Assembly (NCBI GenBank): GCA_037783415.1
Contig: JAZGTN010000044.1
Location: 1,745,501 to 1,809,500, forward strand
Length of the DNA stretch: 64,000 nt
Origin: Leptasterias polaris
Lineage: Eukaryota > Echinodermata > Asteroidea > Forcipulatida > Asteriidae
Direction of reading: 5' to 3'
A program made the translations under genes and the position numbers. Under the pieces are notes generated by a model, which was given only the letters and a program-made list of their open reading frames with translations, searched no databases and was not told where the DNA came from. Positions 60,301 to 63,087 of this stretch are shown here, piece after piece. Within the stretch, counting starts at the first letter, position 1. Every line of letters begins with the position of its first letter.

Positions 60301-62485
60301 TTGAAAGTCAAATAAGCCGCGACTTGTACACAGGAAATTATGGTATTTCTCGGCCAATGAGGCTTGACTTTAATTTTTTTACCACTATGTAAGCTTATAA
60401 AATAGTCTGCAGAAAGATTAGGTCTATATCAGACATTGTGCACATGACGTCATCAACCAGTGCAGTCTTCTTTTGATCACCAGTGTATATTTTAGTCCCG
60501 TGTAACCGTTACAATTAGTTGGCACTCGACACAATATCGAGCCAATCGCTACAAAACATCACCTTCTGAAGGTAATGTAGGTACAGGCTAACACTTGTGT
60601 TGAGAATCCTTCTTAATTTTACAAAATGAAATCTTCCCTTTTAACTCAAAATACTAAAAACTTTATTATGGAAAAAAGCTTGGTGCATTTATTAGGGGGA
60701 AAAAAGGGCCCCCCCCTAATAATTTTCAGTTTCCGGAAATGGTAACAAAGTTCCCGCTCAAATCTGTCAAATATTTATGACAAACATCAACCTCGTTAAC
60801 TTTCCTTATGAGGACGTGATCGCCAAAATGGCAGTTTGAAAAACATGTATACGATCTGCGACATACATGTAGATGGACCCCCCTTTTCCTCCTCCTCCTG
60901 GATCCGCACCTGATGGCTCTTATTAAACCTTGTTTCTTCCCTATTTTCAAGGCTTGCCGAGTTATGGTTGCCATACCAACCCGATGAAGACTCTGACCAA
61001 CTTTCCTTTTGTTCATGACGGGAAAGACGTGCAGAGATTGGGACCATCTGGTAAGAATTAATCAAGAGATTTAGTCTGATTTACTTCAAGGTTGAGCGAA
61101 TTGGTGCATCGGAGTGTGGGTTCGTATCCTGGACCCAATTTCAAAGAGCTGCTCACAAAAACAAAAAAATATTGCTTGACTATTTTCTGTTATTAAGCAA
61201 AAATAAGCAGGATACCAGTCACAGATGGTGTGACATGTGACATGGTATTTTGGCTGGTAACCTTATTCTGGTAAGCATAATGTTTTGATTGGTTGTGCGC
61301 AAGTACATTTTGTGCTTATAAGTAGCTCTATGAAAGTGGGCCCAGGTCATGACACCTGTGTCCTTGAGCAAGACACTTAACCATAATTGCTTCTCTTCAC
61401 CCAATAGTAAATTGGTACCTGCGAGGGTTAGAGGTTGTTGCAAATCATTTGCCACCTTTGCACCCATTTGCATTTAGTTGTCCTTGCTTCGTACATATGT
61501 ACTTGAGATGGTTTCAGGAATGCTTTGGTGCAATGAGTGACAGGGTATAGTGATGTAAAGCGCCTTGATGCATGGCTTAAAGTGTTAATTCAATGCCTGT
61601 TATTGTTGTAATAATGTATTATTTGAAAAGAACACGGGTTAAATTACAGAATTTCAAAGTTGTTGTTTTGCCTTGCTTTGTTCAGAACTGTTCCCTTGGT
61701 GTGGATATCTCATTAACACTGAGACTCTTGAAGTATGTAATGACTACACAAGATACAAGGATGTCAGTAAGTGACCAACCTGACTGCCCACAGCCCAACA
61801 AAACCCAACCATGTCTTTTGTTTGAATCTGTTAGTGGACTGAATACTGCACTATTAAACTGATTATGCTTTACTTGATCAGAGAGTCCAAGAGTGTTAGG
61901 TGTTGAGTTACAAAGATGTTGGATTTTGTAAAATTTTTGTGAGGTTACTAGTAAATCACTCAAGAGAGTAATGATCCAATCAGTCAATTCAATCAGTTGA
62001 CCCGATCAATCATCAAATATTTGATTAGGTGTTAGTAAGTTATCAACTCTATCAATTTTGATGTATAGCGTGTAGTCAATCAATAGATCAATAAATCAAT
62101 CAGTCATTCAACCAATTAGTAATATCAATTTTTAATTAACATATCAATAAATTAACTATGTAATTAATTAATCAGTCATTTTATCAATCTATACTCAGTT
62201 AATCGATCAATCAATCAAGTAATCAATCAATCAATTACCAGAATCAGAAAATGCTGTGTCCAAAATCATCAGGATTTGTCTTGCAATAGGTTTTGTTTCA
62301 TAAAACTAAGAAGTTGTTATGTTAATGTTGGTGTTTTATTTGTTAGGTGTTATCTTTTGAAGGGGATTGTTATGTGTTATTTTGTTTGATATTTTGGTTT
62401 TTATTTGTCTAGGTATCAGTTATACCATGGTAGTGAACTTCACAGATACGGATGTCATATCAAAAGTCAAGACCAAAATACTGCA
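36280..62485 (+). CDS. TERT: Telomerase reverse transcriptase, 5' three quarters of gene
   Basis: TERT copies a short RNA template to extend chromosome 3' ends in the nucleus. Twenty-one exons (listed separately) join in phase to about 809 codons. TEN domain: residues 1-150, with VFLFAPPSCYIQACG matching the conserved V-APSC-YQ-CG block. A short basic linker follows (about 150-260). TRBD (about 260-440) includes WGSKHNRARF and motif T (TFYITETSSSRTGIVYYRKT). RT motif 1 is SSLRFIPKK and motif 2 follows in the same exon. Motif A is VKVDIMECFDSIP (catalytic Asp about 546), B' is KKKGIPQGSIISS, C is LLIRLLDDFLFVTPH (Asp 704-705), D is GCHTNPMKTLTNF, and E is ELFPWCGYLIN. All three catalytic aspartates are present. 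The C-terminal extension is outside the window. The linker is much shorter than in mammals. Confidence 0.96.
36449..36824 (+). mobile_element. TTAA-target MITE in TERT intron 1
   Basis: TTTAAAGGCACTGAACACGT start and ACGTGTACAGTGCCTTTAAA end. Nearly identical to 21612 and 27944 over most of its length, including GGCTTCTGGCCAGAAGTC. Confidence 0.92.
37012..37265 (-). repeat. tRNA-derived SINE, antisense, split by a MITE
   Basis: TGGGATTTGAACCGAAGAT and GGCGCTCTACCAACTGAGC (after removing the insertion) match the reversed tRNA head at 16270-16540. Confidence 0.8.
37068..37220. mobile_element. 153-bp MITE with ACTAGTCTTGGCCCAAG ends and 5-bp TSD
   Basis: Starts ACTAGTCTTGGCCCAAGACG and ends CGCCTTGGGCCAAGACTAGT. 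Flanked by GCTCT at 37063-37067 and 37221-37225. Deleting it restores the tRNA-like word GGCGCTCTACCAACTGAGC exactly. Confidence 0.93.
37492..37612 (+). CDS. TERT: TERT exon 2, TEN domain
   Basis: Acceptor CCTGTTTTCAG. Encodes GFKIFMEKTVVGESENSPKF then RGKIVDDYSASLEDVIQDAV. Two in-frame donors are possible: GCT|GTAATG (exon end 37606) or ATG|GTCAGA (37612). Both leave phase 0. Confidence 0.82.
37645..38835 (+). repeat. C-rich minisatellite, 16-bp core unit, TERT intron 2
   Basis: Roughly 1.2 kb of units such as CTGCCCTGCCCCCACT (16 bp) and variants (CCAACCCCATC, CTCCACCCTGCC). The + strand is nearly free of G runs while the minus strand is G-rich with GGGG clusters, so it has G-quadruplex potential. 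Long open frames on the minus strand (up to 341 codons of Gly/Arg/Gln/Trp repeats) are artefacts. Confidence 0.97.
38836..39327. other. TERT intron 2 remainder
   Basis: No recognised repeat or coding block between the C-rich array and exon 3. Confidence 0.5.
39328..39387 (+). CDS. TERT: TERT exon 3, TEN domain
   Basis: Acceptor TTTTCTTCAG, donor AAAG|GTGAGC. Twenty codons, phase 0 both sides: IIESRKREKSENVLTFGKVK. The NVLTFG word corresponds to the conserved VL-FG of TERT N-termini. Confidence 0.88.
39545..39735. mobile_element. MITE with GGGATGTTTTGGTTCATAAC inverted ends
   Basis: Near-identical to 14336-14532. Ends GGGGATGTTTTGGTTCATAA and TTATGAACCAAAACATCCCC. Confidence 0.92.
39805..40530 (-). 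pseudogene. Non-LTR retrotransposon reverse transcriptase 3' part, antisense, frameshifted
   Basis: The minus strand encodes VENFTYLGGVISE, DIKRRVGLAMGAMQKLNPIW and ATYSSETWTLKKADEQRLRV followed by FEMACLRKILGVTRRDRLSN, the C-terminal region found after the RT domain in RTE/L1-like elements. A second frame continues with RPRGRPEKRWLEDI, the usual terminal block; the switch near 40040-40068 shows a frameshift. It lies opposite to TERT within intron 3. Confidence 0.88.
40531..40850 (-). repeat. tRNA-Glu-like SINE, antisense, with a partial second copy
   Basis: The minus strand reads CTCGGTGGTCTAGTGGTAAG (A-box region), then GTGGGTTCGAATCCCACCCG (B box). The body includes GTGTATTAAGCACTGCATAC on the + strand. 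A partial copy follows at 40731-40850. Other copies: 57826-58045 and 48190-48300. Confidence 0.82.
40902..41058 (+). CDS. TERT: TERT exon 4, TEN domain core
   Basis: Acceptor GCTTTACCTAG, donor TGTG|GTGAGC. Phase 0 in, phase 1 out. Encodes LVKVRLWKILLGKIGVDVMI then YLLTNASVFLFAPPSCYIQA and C. The last block matches the signature V-APSC-YQ-CG of TERT N-terminal domains. Confidence 0.96.
41229..41453 (+). repeat. tRNA-Leu-derived SINE, 5'-truncated
   Basis: CCAGGGGTATAAATGGGTAC start, ACTCCCCAGGGAGCTGAGAA, GTTATTGGCCCAATGACCAG and a TTATTATTATTATTA tail. Confidence 0.85.
41510..43250. repeat. Irregular tandem satellite split by a transposon
   Basis: Repeated blocks GTGCATCTATCATTCAAAAC (41538, 41640, 41814, 41942; degenerate at 43227) alternate with GGTCAGACAGTAGGAGGGTT and ATTCACCACATGATATCATA. 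Spacing varies from about 100 to 175 bp. The array is continuous if 41988-43158 is removed. Confidence 0.8.
41988..43158. mobile_element. Non-autonomous DNA transposon, CAGTGTTCTCCAC ends, 6-bp TSD
   Basis: Begins CAGTGTTCTCCACACAC and ends GTCTGTGGAGAACACTG. TCAGAC flanks both sides (41982-41987, 43159-43164). Near the left end, GGCCGCCCTGCCAAA is repeated about four times. A CpG-rich middle (about 42140-42620) contains no recognised protein. TIR and TSD lengths do not settle the superfamily. Confidence 0.88.
43319..43474 (+). CDS. TERT: TERT exon 5, linker
   Basis: Acceptor TTTACTTTTCAAG, donor GAAC|GTGAGC. Phase 1 in and out. Encodes GYPIFNLCPWLGQKRKCQKD, then a basic stretch and CVCYCKTAFKKSWKE. 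Basic and Cys-containing. The linker is not conserved between phyla, so support comes from frame and position. Confidence 0.82.
43635..43847. repeat. Dispersed repeat, AGTGTTCTCCCTTGAGAGTG family
   Basis: Shares GTGGTC-GCTGGCCAA, TCTCTCCGAGTGGTCCTGCT and GGTCCTGCTGGCT words with 57247-57445. Likely an old transposon pair with CAG-GTTCTC ends. Confidence 0.65.
43941..44093. mobile_element. Fold-back element with about 63-bp arms
   Basis: GATCCATTAAGCCACGCCCA at left pairs with GGCGGGGCTTAATGGATC at right; inner arms GACCAATCACAACCGCGAAA and TTTCGCGGCTGTGATTGGTC also pair. Only about 25 bp separate the arms. Confidence 0.88.
44240..44512. mobile_element. Fold-back element, GGGCCCAATTTCATAGGGCT family
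   Basis: Related to 27703-27932 (GGCTGCTTAACGGCTGATTT, CATAGCGCTGCTAACCGTAA). The right end is degenerate (GCGCTTGGAAATTGGTCCC). Confidence 0.72.
44676..44785 (+). CDS. TERT: TERT exon 6, linker
   Basis: Acceptor TATTATTTTTCAG, donor AAAGTG|GTGAGG. Phase 1 in, phase 0 out. Encodes NLTTLPASTTGAIKLLAAIF then PWEATVVETRTKKNKV, basic at the end as in other TERT linkers. Confidence 0.82.
44786..45745. other. TERT intron 6, no gene recognised
   Basis: Unique-looking intronic DNA; no repeat family identified before the SINE at 45746. Confidence 0.5.
45746..46077 (+). repeat. tRNA-Leu-derived SINE, full-length reference copy
   Basis: The head GTGTCATGGCCGAGTGGTTA (A box) is followed by GGATTCAAGTTCTGG, like the CAA anticodon arm of tRNA-Leu(CAA), and GTGGGTTCGAGTCCCGGTCA (B box). 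The body has TTGAGCAAGACACTTTGCTA and ACTCCCCAGGGAGCTGAGAA. The tail is TTATTATTATTATT. It is not counted as a functional tRNA because the acceptor stem is imperfect and it continues into the SINE body. Confidence 0.92.
46369..46436 (+). CDS. TERT: TERT exon 7, linker to TRBD
   Basis: Acceptor TCTTCTCTTTAG, donor TTCAA|GTAACT. Phase 0 in, phase 2 out. Encodes VKRTKKRFTALQKILRDLLT then NFK. Basic, helix-like. Confidence 0.82.
46805..47169 (+). repeat. tRNA-Leu-derived SINE
   Basis: Head GTGTCGTGACCGAGCGGTTA, B box GTGGGTTCAAATCCCAGTCA, and body with GTAAATGGGTACCTGTGAGG. The tail includes CACTTGGTGACGGATTCGAG and TTATTATTATT. A G-run (about 14 G) lies near 47082. Confidence 0.88.
47409..47688 (+). 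CDS. TERT: TERT exon 8, RNA-binding domain
   Basis: Acceptor CCCTTACCAG, donor ATGGAG|GTGGGT. Phase 2 in, phase 0 out. Encodes KCDIIRLLKSHCPASRSKVK, later EPWKVFLFLRQVVKRVIPFE and VWGSKHNRARFFKLVEKFVR. The WGS-HN-RRF block is the CP-motif region of the TERT RNA-binding domain. Confidence 0.97.
47828..48175 (-). pseudogene. Non-LTR retrotransposon terminal fragment, antisense
   Basis: The minus strand encodes SRHESLSKTILQETVEGKRR then RGGQRKSWSDNIRDWTGRNN, the typical last block after the RT domain of non-LTR elements (GKRRRGRQRK-W-DNI). Only the extreme 3' end is present. Confidence 0.82.
48190..48305 (-). repeat. tRNA-Glu-like SINE fragment, antisense
   Basis: The + strand shows GGGATTTGAACCCACAACCT, TTTGCCATTTCAAAGCTGAT and CTAGACCACCGAGCTTGCCC, the reversed head. 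Confidence 0.78.
48859..48996 (+). CDS. TERT: TERT exon 9, RNA-binding domain
   Basis: Acceptor TGTACGTTCTAG, donor ATCAGG|GTAGGT. Phase 0 both sides. Encodes PMDMKWALRKPSTDHPCCHS then VVITKDKMIKGVMSWIMSEF and VIPLIR, matching the helical part of the TRBD just before motif T. Confidence 0.95.
49062..49625 (+). repeat. 53-bp tandem repeat, about 10 copies, TERT intron 9
   Basis: The unit contains CAAACTAGAATCCTTGATGT then TGATTGGTCAACTCATTACC. CAAACTAGAATCC cores at 49190 and 49243 are exactly 53 bp apart. Each unit carries an inverted CCAAT box (ATTGG). Confidence 0.95.
49728..49824 (+). CDS. TERT: TERT exon 10, motif T
   Basis: Acceptor TCTTTTACTAG, donor GGAAG|GTGAGA. Phase 0 in, phase 1 out. 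Encodes STFYITETSSSRTGIVYYRK then TTWNSIEKLASE. FY-TE-...-YYRK-W is the TERT-specific T motif. Confidence 0.97.
49872..49918. repeat. Perfect 20-bp hairpin, 7-nt loop, TERT intron 10
   Basis: TAGGCATTTATTCGTTCAAA is followed by a TTTCACC loop and TTTGAACGAATAAATGCCTA. No mismatch in 20 bp. Confidence 0.95.
50222..50259 (+). CDS. TERT: TERT exon 11, 38-bp microexon
   Basis: Acceptor TTTGTTTTTAG, donor ACAAAT|GTAAGA. Phase 1 in, phase 0 out, encoding CRASGKVKVITN. It fits the phases of both neighbours and lies where TERTs have the variable segment between motif T and motif 1. Skipping it would break the frame. Confidence 0.75.
50897..51022 (+). CDS. TERT: TERT exon 12, RT motifs 1 and 2
   Basis: Acceptor ATGATATACAG, donor AAAAG|GTTGTG (weak). 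Phase 0 both sides. Encodes SLRFIPKKNRLRMITVPGKG. RFIPK is motif 1, and LRMI corresponds to the LRPI of motif 2 with Met for Pro. Confidence 0.95.
51085..51480 (+). repeat. tRNA-Leu-derived SINE, alternative body
   Basis: Head GTGTCGTGGCCGAGCGGTCT and CCCTTGAGCAAGGC lead into GTTGGGAAGGTAGTGCATTC, the body family also at 11108 and 4060. A 21-bp block with CTCAACTTGAAGTGGCCGTC is duplicated near its 3' end. Confidence 0.85.
51607..52034 (+). repeat. tRNA-Leu-derived SINE, long variant
   Basis: Head TCGTGGCCGAGCGGATAAGA, anticodon-arm-like GGACTCAAGCTCTGG, B box GTGGGTTCGAGTCCCGGTCG. The body includes GGATGAGACGTAAAGCCGTT and GCGCCTTGAGCGTCACTGAG, ending ATTGTTATTATTA. Confidence 0.9.
52520..52677 (+). 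CDS. TERT: TERT exon 13, RT fingers between motif 2 and A
   Basis: Acceptor TTTACACTTCAG, donor AGCAG|GTAATG. Phase 0 in, phase 2 out. Encodes YNVLRMFQHETPSQLGSSLL then GVGDAYPKWKRFVMETRKQS. The L-G-S-L-G---Y-KW--F pattern is the TERT motif-3 region. Confidence 0.95.
52682..53838. other. TERT intron 13, no gene recognised
   Basis: AT-rich unique-looking DNA. No repeat family or conserved coding block seen. Confidence 0.5.
53839..53935 (+). CDS. TERT: TERT exon 14, catalytic motif A
   Basis: Acceptor CCCTGAAGCAG, donor GCTGAG|GTAAGT. Phase 2 in, phase 0 out. Encodes RPMYFVKVDIMECFDSIPHS then ALHGVIANVLQAE. VDxxxxFDSIP is motif A; the first Asp (about residue 546) binds catalytic metal. Confidence 0.97.
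53962..54232 (+). repeat. tRNA-Leu-derived SINE, internally deleted
   Basis: Head GTGTTGTGGCCGAGCAGTCA, B box GTGGGTTCGAGTCCTGGTTG. It then jumps from CTTCGTCCTTCTGGATGG straight to GAGCTGAGAAAGATTACAGG, ending in ATTATTATTATTATT. It begins 26 bp after a TERT donor. Confidence 0.88.
54692..54871 (+). CDS. TERT: TERT exon 15, RT palm after motif A
   Basis: Acceptor TCCGTCCCGTAG, donor AATCGG|GTAAAT. Phase 0 both sides, 60 codons. Encodes HDRYRFVLYNYATVSNCGGE then PRKRFHKKAFLMTQFVEPFA. The RY-V-Y-V-- pattern with FKxx follows motif A in TERTs. Confidence 0.95.
55115..55189 (+). CDS. TERT: TERT exon 16, before motif B'
   Basis: Acceptor TTTTATTCTGCAG, donor GTCAAG|GTATGT. Phase 0 both sides. 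Encodes VSSYRTTAEALLNTTTQHVE then WSIVK, the helix before motif B'. Confidence 0.9.
55190..55822. other. TERT intron 16, left part
   Basis: AT-rich intron. The word GTTTATTG near 55676 is CAATAAAC on the minus strand and could serve as the polyadenylation signal of the antisense NHL gene, about 145 bp past its stop. Confidence 0.5.
55823..56746 (-). CDS. NHL-repeat beta-propeller protein, C-terminal exon (TRIM/NHL-like)
   Basis: An uninterrupted minus-strand reading frame of about 308 codons runs from a good acceptor (TTTCCTTTTAG, at 56747 on the + strand) to TGA. It shows repeated NHL-type blades: DGDIIIADNGRNALVTL, GQIAVGDEVNGVIYLFNPDG, NGDIFISAQ-TGAKMDKGEI and SGDIVVADGLSVKIF. NHL propellers of TRIM2/3/32/71-like proteins bind RNA or protein. 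No RING, B-box or coiled coil is recognisable upstream on this strand within the window, so it is either the last exon of a gene with distant 5' exons or a partial duplicate. The intact frame and splice acceptor argue against an old pseudogene. It lies wholly inside a TERT intron, antisense. Confidence 0.85.
   Translation of the reverse strand, partial: NSDLKFQFKMEDGGTETYIGQEVSKGQLEGQGSLEPTSKKWSLKMEITRGVDPMKNLVGYCTEISVFSDGDIIIADNGRNALVTLNAEGQLNEVKSAKYQPDTGDLTGVVVNKEDQVLVLEDQTIKIFSRSCEFVREFTTSIKTSRAVHTCIAVDDVKGQIAVGDEVNGVIYLFNPDGSHVKSITAKLIGDYLTVGSKQNFLYTDFHARKLLSIDYNGKALFTVDTMDEHNKPIQPCGVCCDSNGDIFISAQTGAKMDKGEIHRFDPEGKYKGRIISGLKNPFGIAFTPSGDIVVADGLSVKIFHYM
57247..57445. repeat. Dispersed repeat, second copy of the 43635 family
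   Basis: CAGCGTTCTCTCTCAGAAGT, GGTCCGCTAGCCAAGTACTA, TTCAAGTGGTGCGGCTCTCT and GGTCCTGCTGGCTTG align with 43635-43847. Confidence 0.65.
57446..57825. other. TERT intron 16, no gene recognised
   Basis: A 74-codon + frame at 57575-57799 has ordinary composition but no recognisable domain or splice support. Not called as a gene. Confidence 0.4.
57826..58110 (-). repeat. tRNA-Glu-like SINE, antisense, with duplicated end
   Basis: The + strand shows TGGGATTCGAACCCACAACC, TTTGCATTGCTAGAGCAGAT, CTTACCACTAGACCACCGAG. The block TTAATAGATGTTAATTTTTG followed by CATAATGAATATAATTTTG occurs at both edges (57808 and 58060), a direct duplication. Confidence 0.82.
58270..58638 (-). repeat. tRNA-Leu-derived SINE, antisense full-length
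   Basis: The minus-strand head GTGTCGTGGCCGAGTGGATA and B box GTGGGTTCGAGTCCCGGTCG lie at its right end on the + strand. The tail AATAATAATAATAATA is at 58277. It closely resembles 35355-35692. Confidence 0.9.
58639..59027. other. End of TERT intron 16
   Basis: T-rich DNA leading to the exon 17 acceptor; no repeat recognised. Confidence 0.5.
59028..59153 (+). CDS. TERT: TERT exon 17, motif B'
   Basis: Acceptor CTTTTTGATGAAG, donor GAAGAG|GTAAGT. Phase 0 both sides. Encodes FAGSHFLKKKGIPQGSIISS then FLCNYFYAAMETEYLPYDAK. GIPQGS is the invariant core of motif B', which contacts template and primer. Confidence 0.98.
59154..59610. other. TERT intron 17
   Basis: C-rich then A-rich DNA, ending in TTTGATTTGATTTGG repeats that form the polypyrimidine region of the exon 18 acceptor. 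No gene. Confidence 0.6.
59611..59695 (+). CDS. TERT: TERT exon 18, catalytic motif C
   Basis: Acceptor TTGATTTGATTAG, donor CAATG|GTACGT. Phase 0 in, phase 1 out. Encodes LLIRLLDDFLFVTPHLENAK then RFLTVLLN. LLDD (about residues 702-705) supplies the two motif C aspartates; TPH is TERT-typical. Confidence 0.98.
59696..60951. other. TERT intron 18, no gene recognised
   Basis: AT-rich intronic DNA. No recognised repeat family. Open frames on the minus strand near 60726-61065 overlap exon 19 and lack a domain. Confidence 0.5.
60952..61050 (+). CDS. TERT: TERT exon 19, motif D
   Basis: Acceptor TTCCCTATTTTCAAG, donor CATCTG|GTAAGA. Phase 1 in and out. Encodes LPSYGCHTNPMKTLTNFPFV then HDGKDVQRLGPS. 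YGC-xN-xKT--NF is motif D of TERTs. Confidence 0.97.
61127..61346. mobile_element. Palindromic MITE, CCAATTTCA family
   Basis: GGACCCAATTTCAAAGAGCT at left, AGCTCTATGAAAGTGGGCCC at right. The interior has CAGGATACCAGTCACA and GACATGGTATTTTGGCTGGT. It sits within a disrupted tRNA-Leu-derived SINE whose head words (TCGGAGTGTGGGTTCGTATC) precede it. Confidence 0.8.
61347..61620 (+). repeat. tRNA-Leu-derived SINE body
   Basis: CATGACACCTGTGTCCTTGA, GCAAGACACTTAACCATAAT, GCTTCTCTTCACCCAATAG and a later GTGATGTAAAGCGCCTTGAT. The head at about 61105-61126 is separated from the body by the MITE at 61127-61346. Confidence 0.8.
61686..61766 (+). CDS. TERT: TERT exon 20, motif E
   Basis: Acceptor GCTTTGTTCAG, donor GATGTCA|GTAAGT. 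Phase 1 in and out. Encodes LFPWCGYLINTETLEVCNDY then TRYKD. LFPWCG is the TERT motif E primer grip. Confidence 0.98.
61767..62412. other. TERT intron 20 with degenerate ATCA repeats
   Basis: From about 61975 to 62240 the DNA is dominated by CAATCAATCA/AATCAGTCA words, a decayed tetranucleotide repeat. Confidence 0.75.
62413..62485 (+). CDS. TERT: TERT exon 21, start of C-terminal extension
   Basis: Acceptor TTTATTTGTCTAG, donor CTGCA|GTATGT. Phase 1 in, phase 2 out. Encodes SISYTMVVNFTDTDVISKVK then TKIL. The opening S-I and hydrophobic pattern resemble the segment after motif E (T-S-I-x-x-S-L-T-F-N), but similarity is weak. The gene must continue beyond the window. Confidence 0.6.
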
Positions 62486-62570
62486 GTATGTATAAAAGTA
62501 TTTCCAATATTTCAAAATGGCAACTTGATACTAAAATACATCCACACAATTCAGGATTCTGACACATTTC

Positions 62571-62868
62571 CCCCCCCCACAGTAGTGTGGGTGGGGGTCT
62601 ACGAGTGAATACTTACCTGTAGAGCGAATTACTACATTTGCATATATCCTAGACCGGCAGGTATAATCGCTAAGAGTTTGCCACTAGCGCCCTCCTGAGG
62701 CGGCCCCTATATAGGCCGCGCATGCGTGCCCCGTGAACGTCCTCTTTTCTCGAGCGCCATATAAGGATACAGACACTCGGATTCATCGAGGATAGTGGGG
62801 AAGGAGGGCGGGACGCTCTACAGGTAAGTATTCACTCGTAGACCCCACCCACACTACTGTGGGGGGGG
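62571..62868. repeat. Inverted repeat, about 53-bp arms, at DIRS element end
   Basis: Left arm 62571-62623 and right arm 62816-62868 are complementary apart from one G. A loop of about 190 bp holds TATATAGGCCGCGCATGCGT and GAGCGCCATATAAGGATA. A homopolymer run of about 16 G follows the right arm. Confidence 0.88.
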
Positions 62869-63087
62869 GGGGGGGGAGTCTACTTCGCTCATACATTACC
62901 TGTAGAGCGAATTACTACATTTGCAGAATCGCACCGAATAATGGTGGAGGGTCTACGAGATGCAGCAATAAACATCCAGGGGCACGCCAACGTGAGAACC
63001 CCCTGGACCTGAAACGGCGCCCACGGGCGCCGTCATGGCCCTAATCAAGCGTGACGCAGACACACCGTTAAGGGTGTGTGCGCCGCA

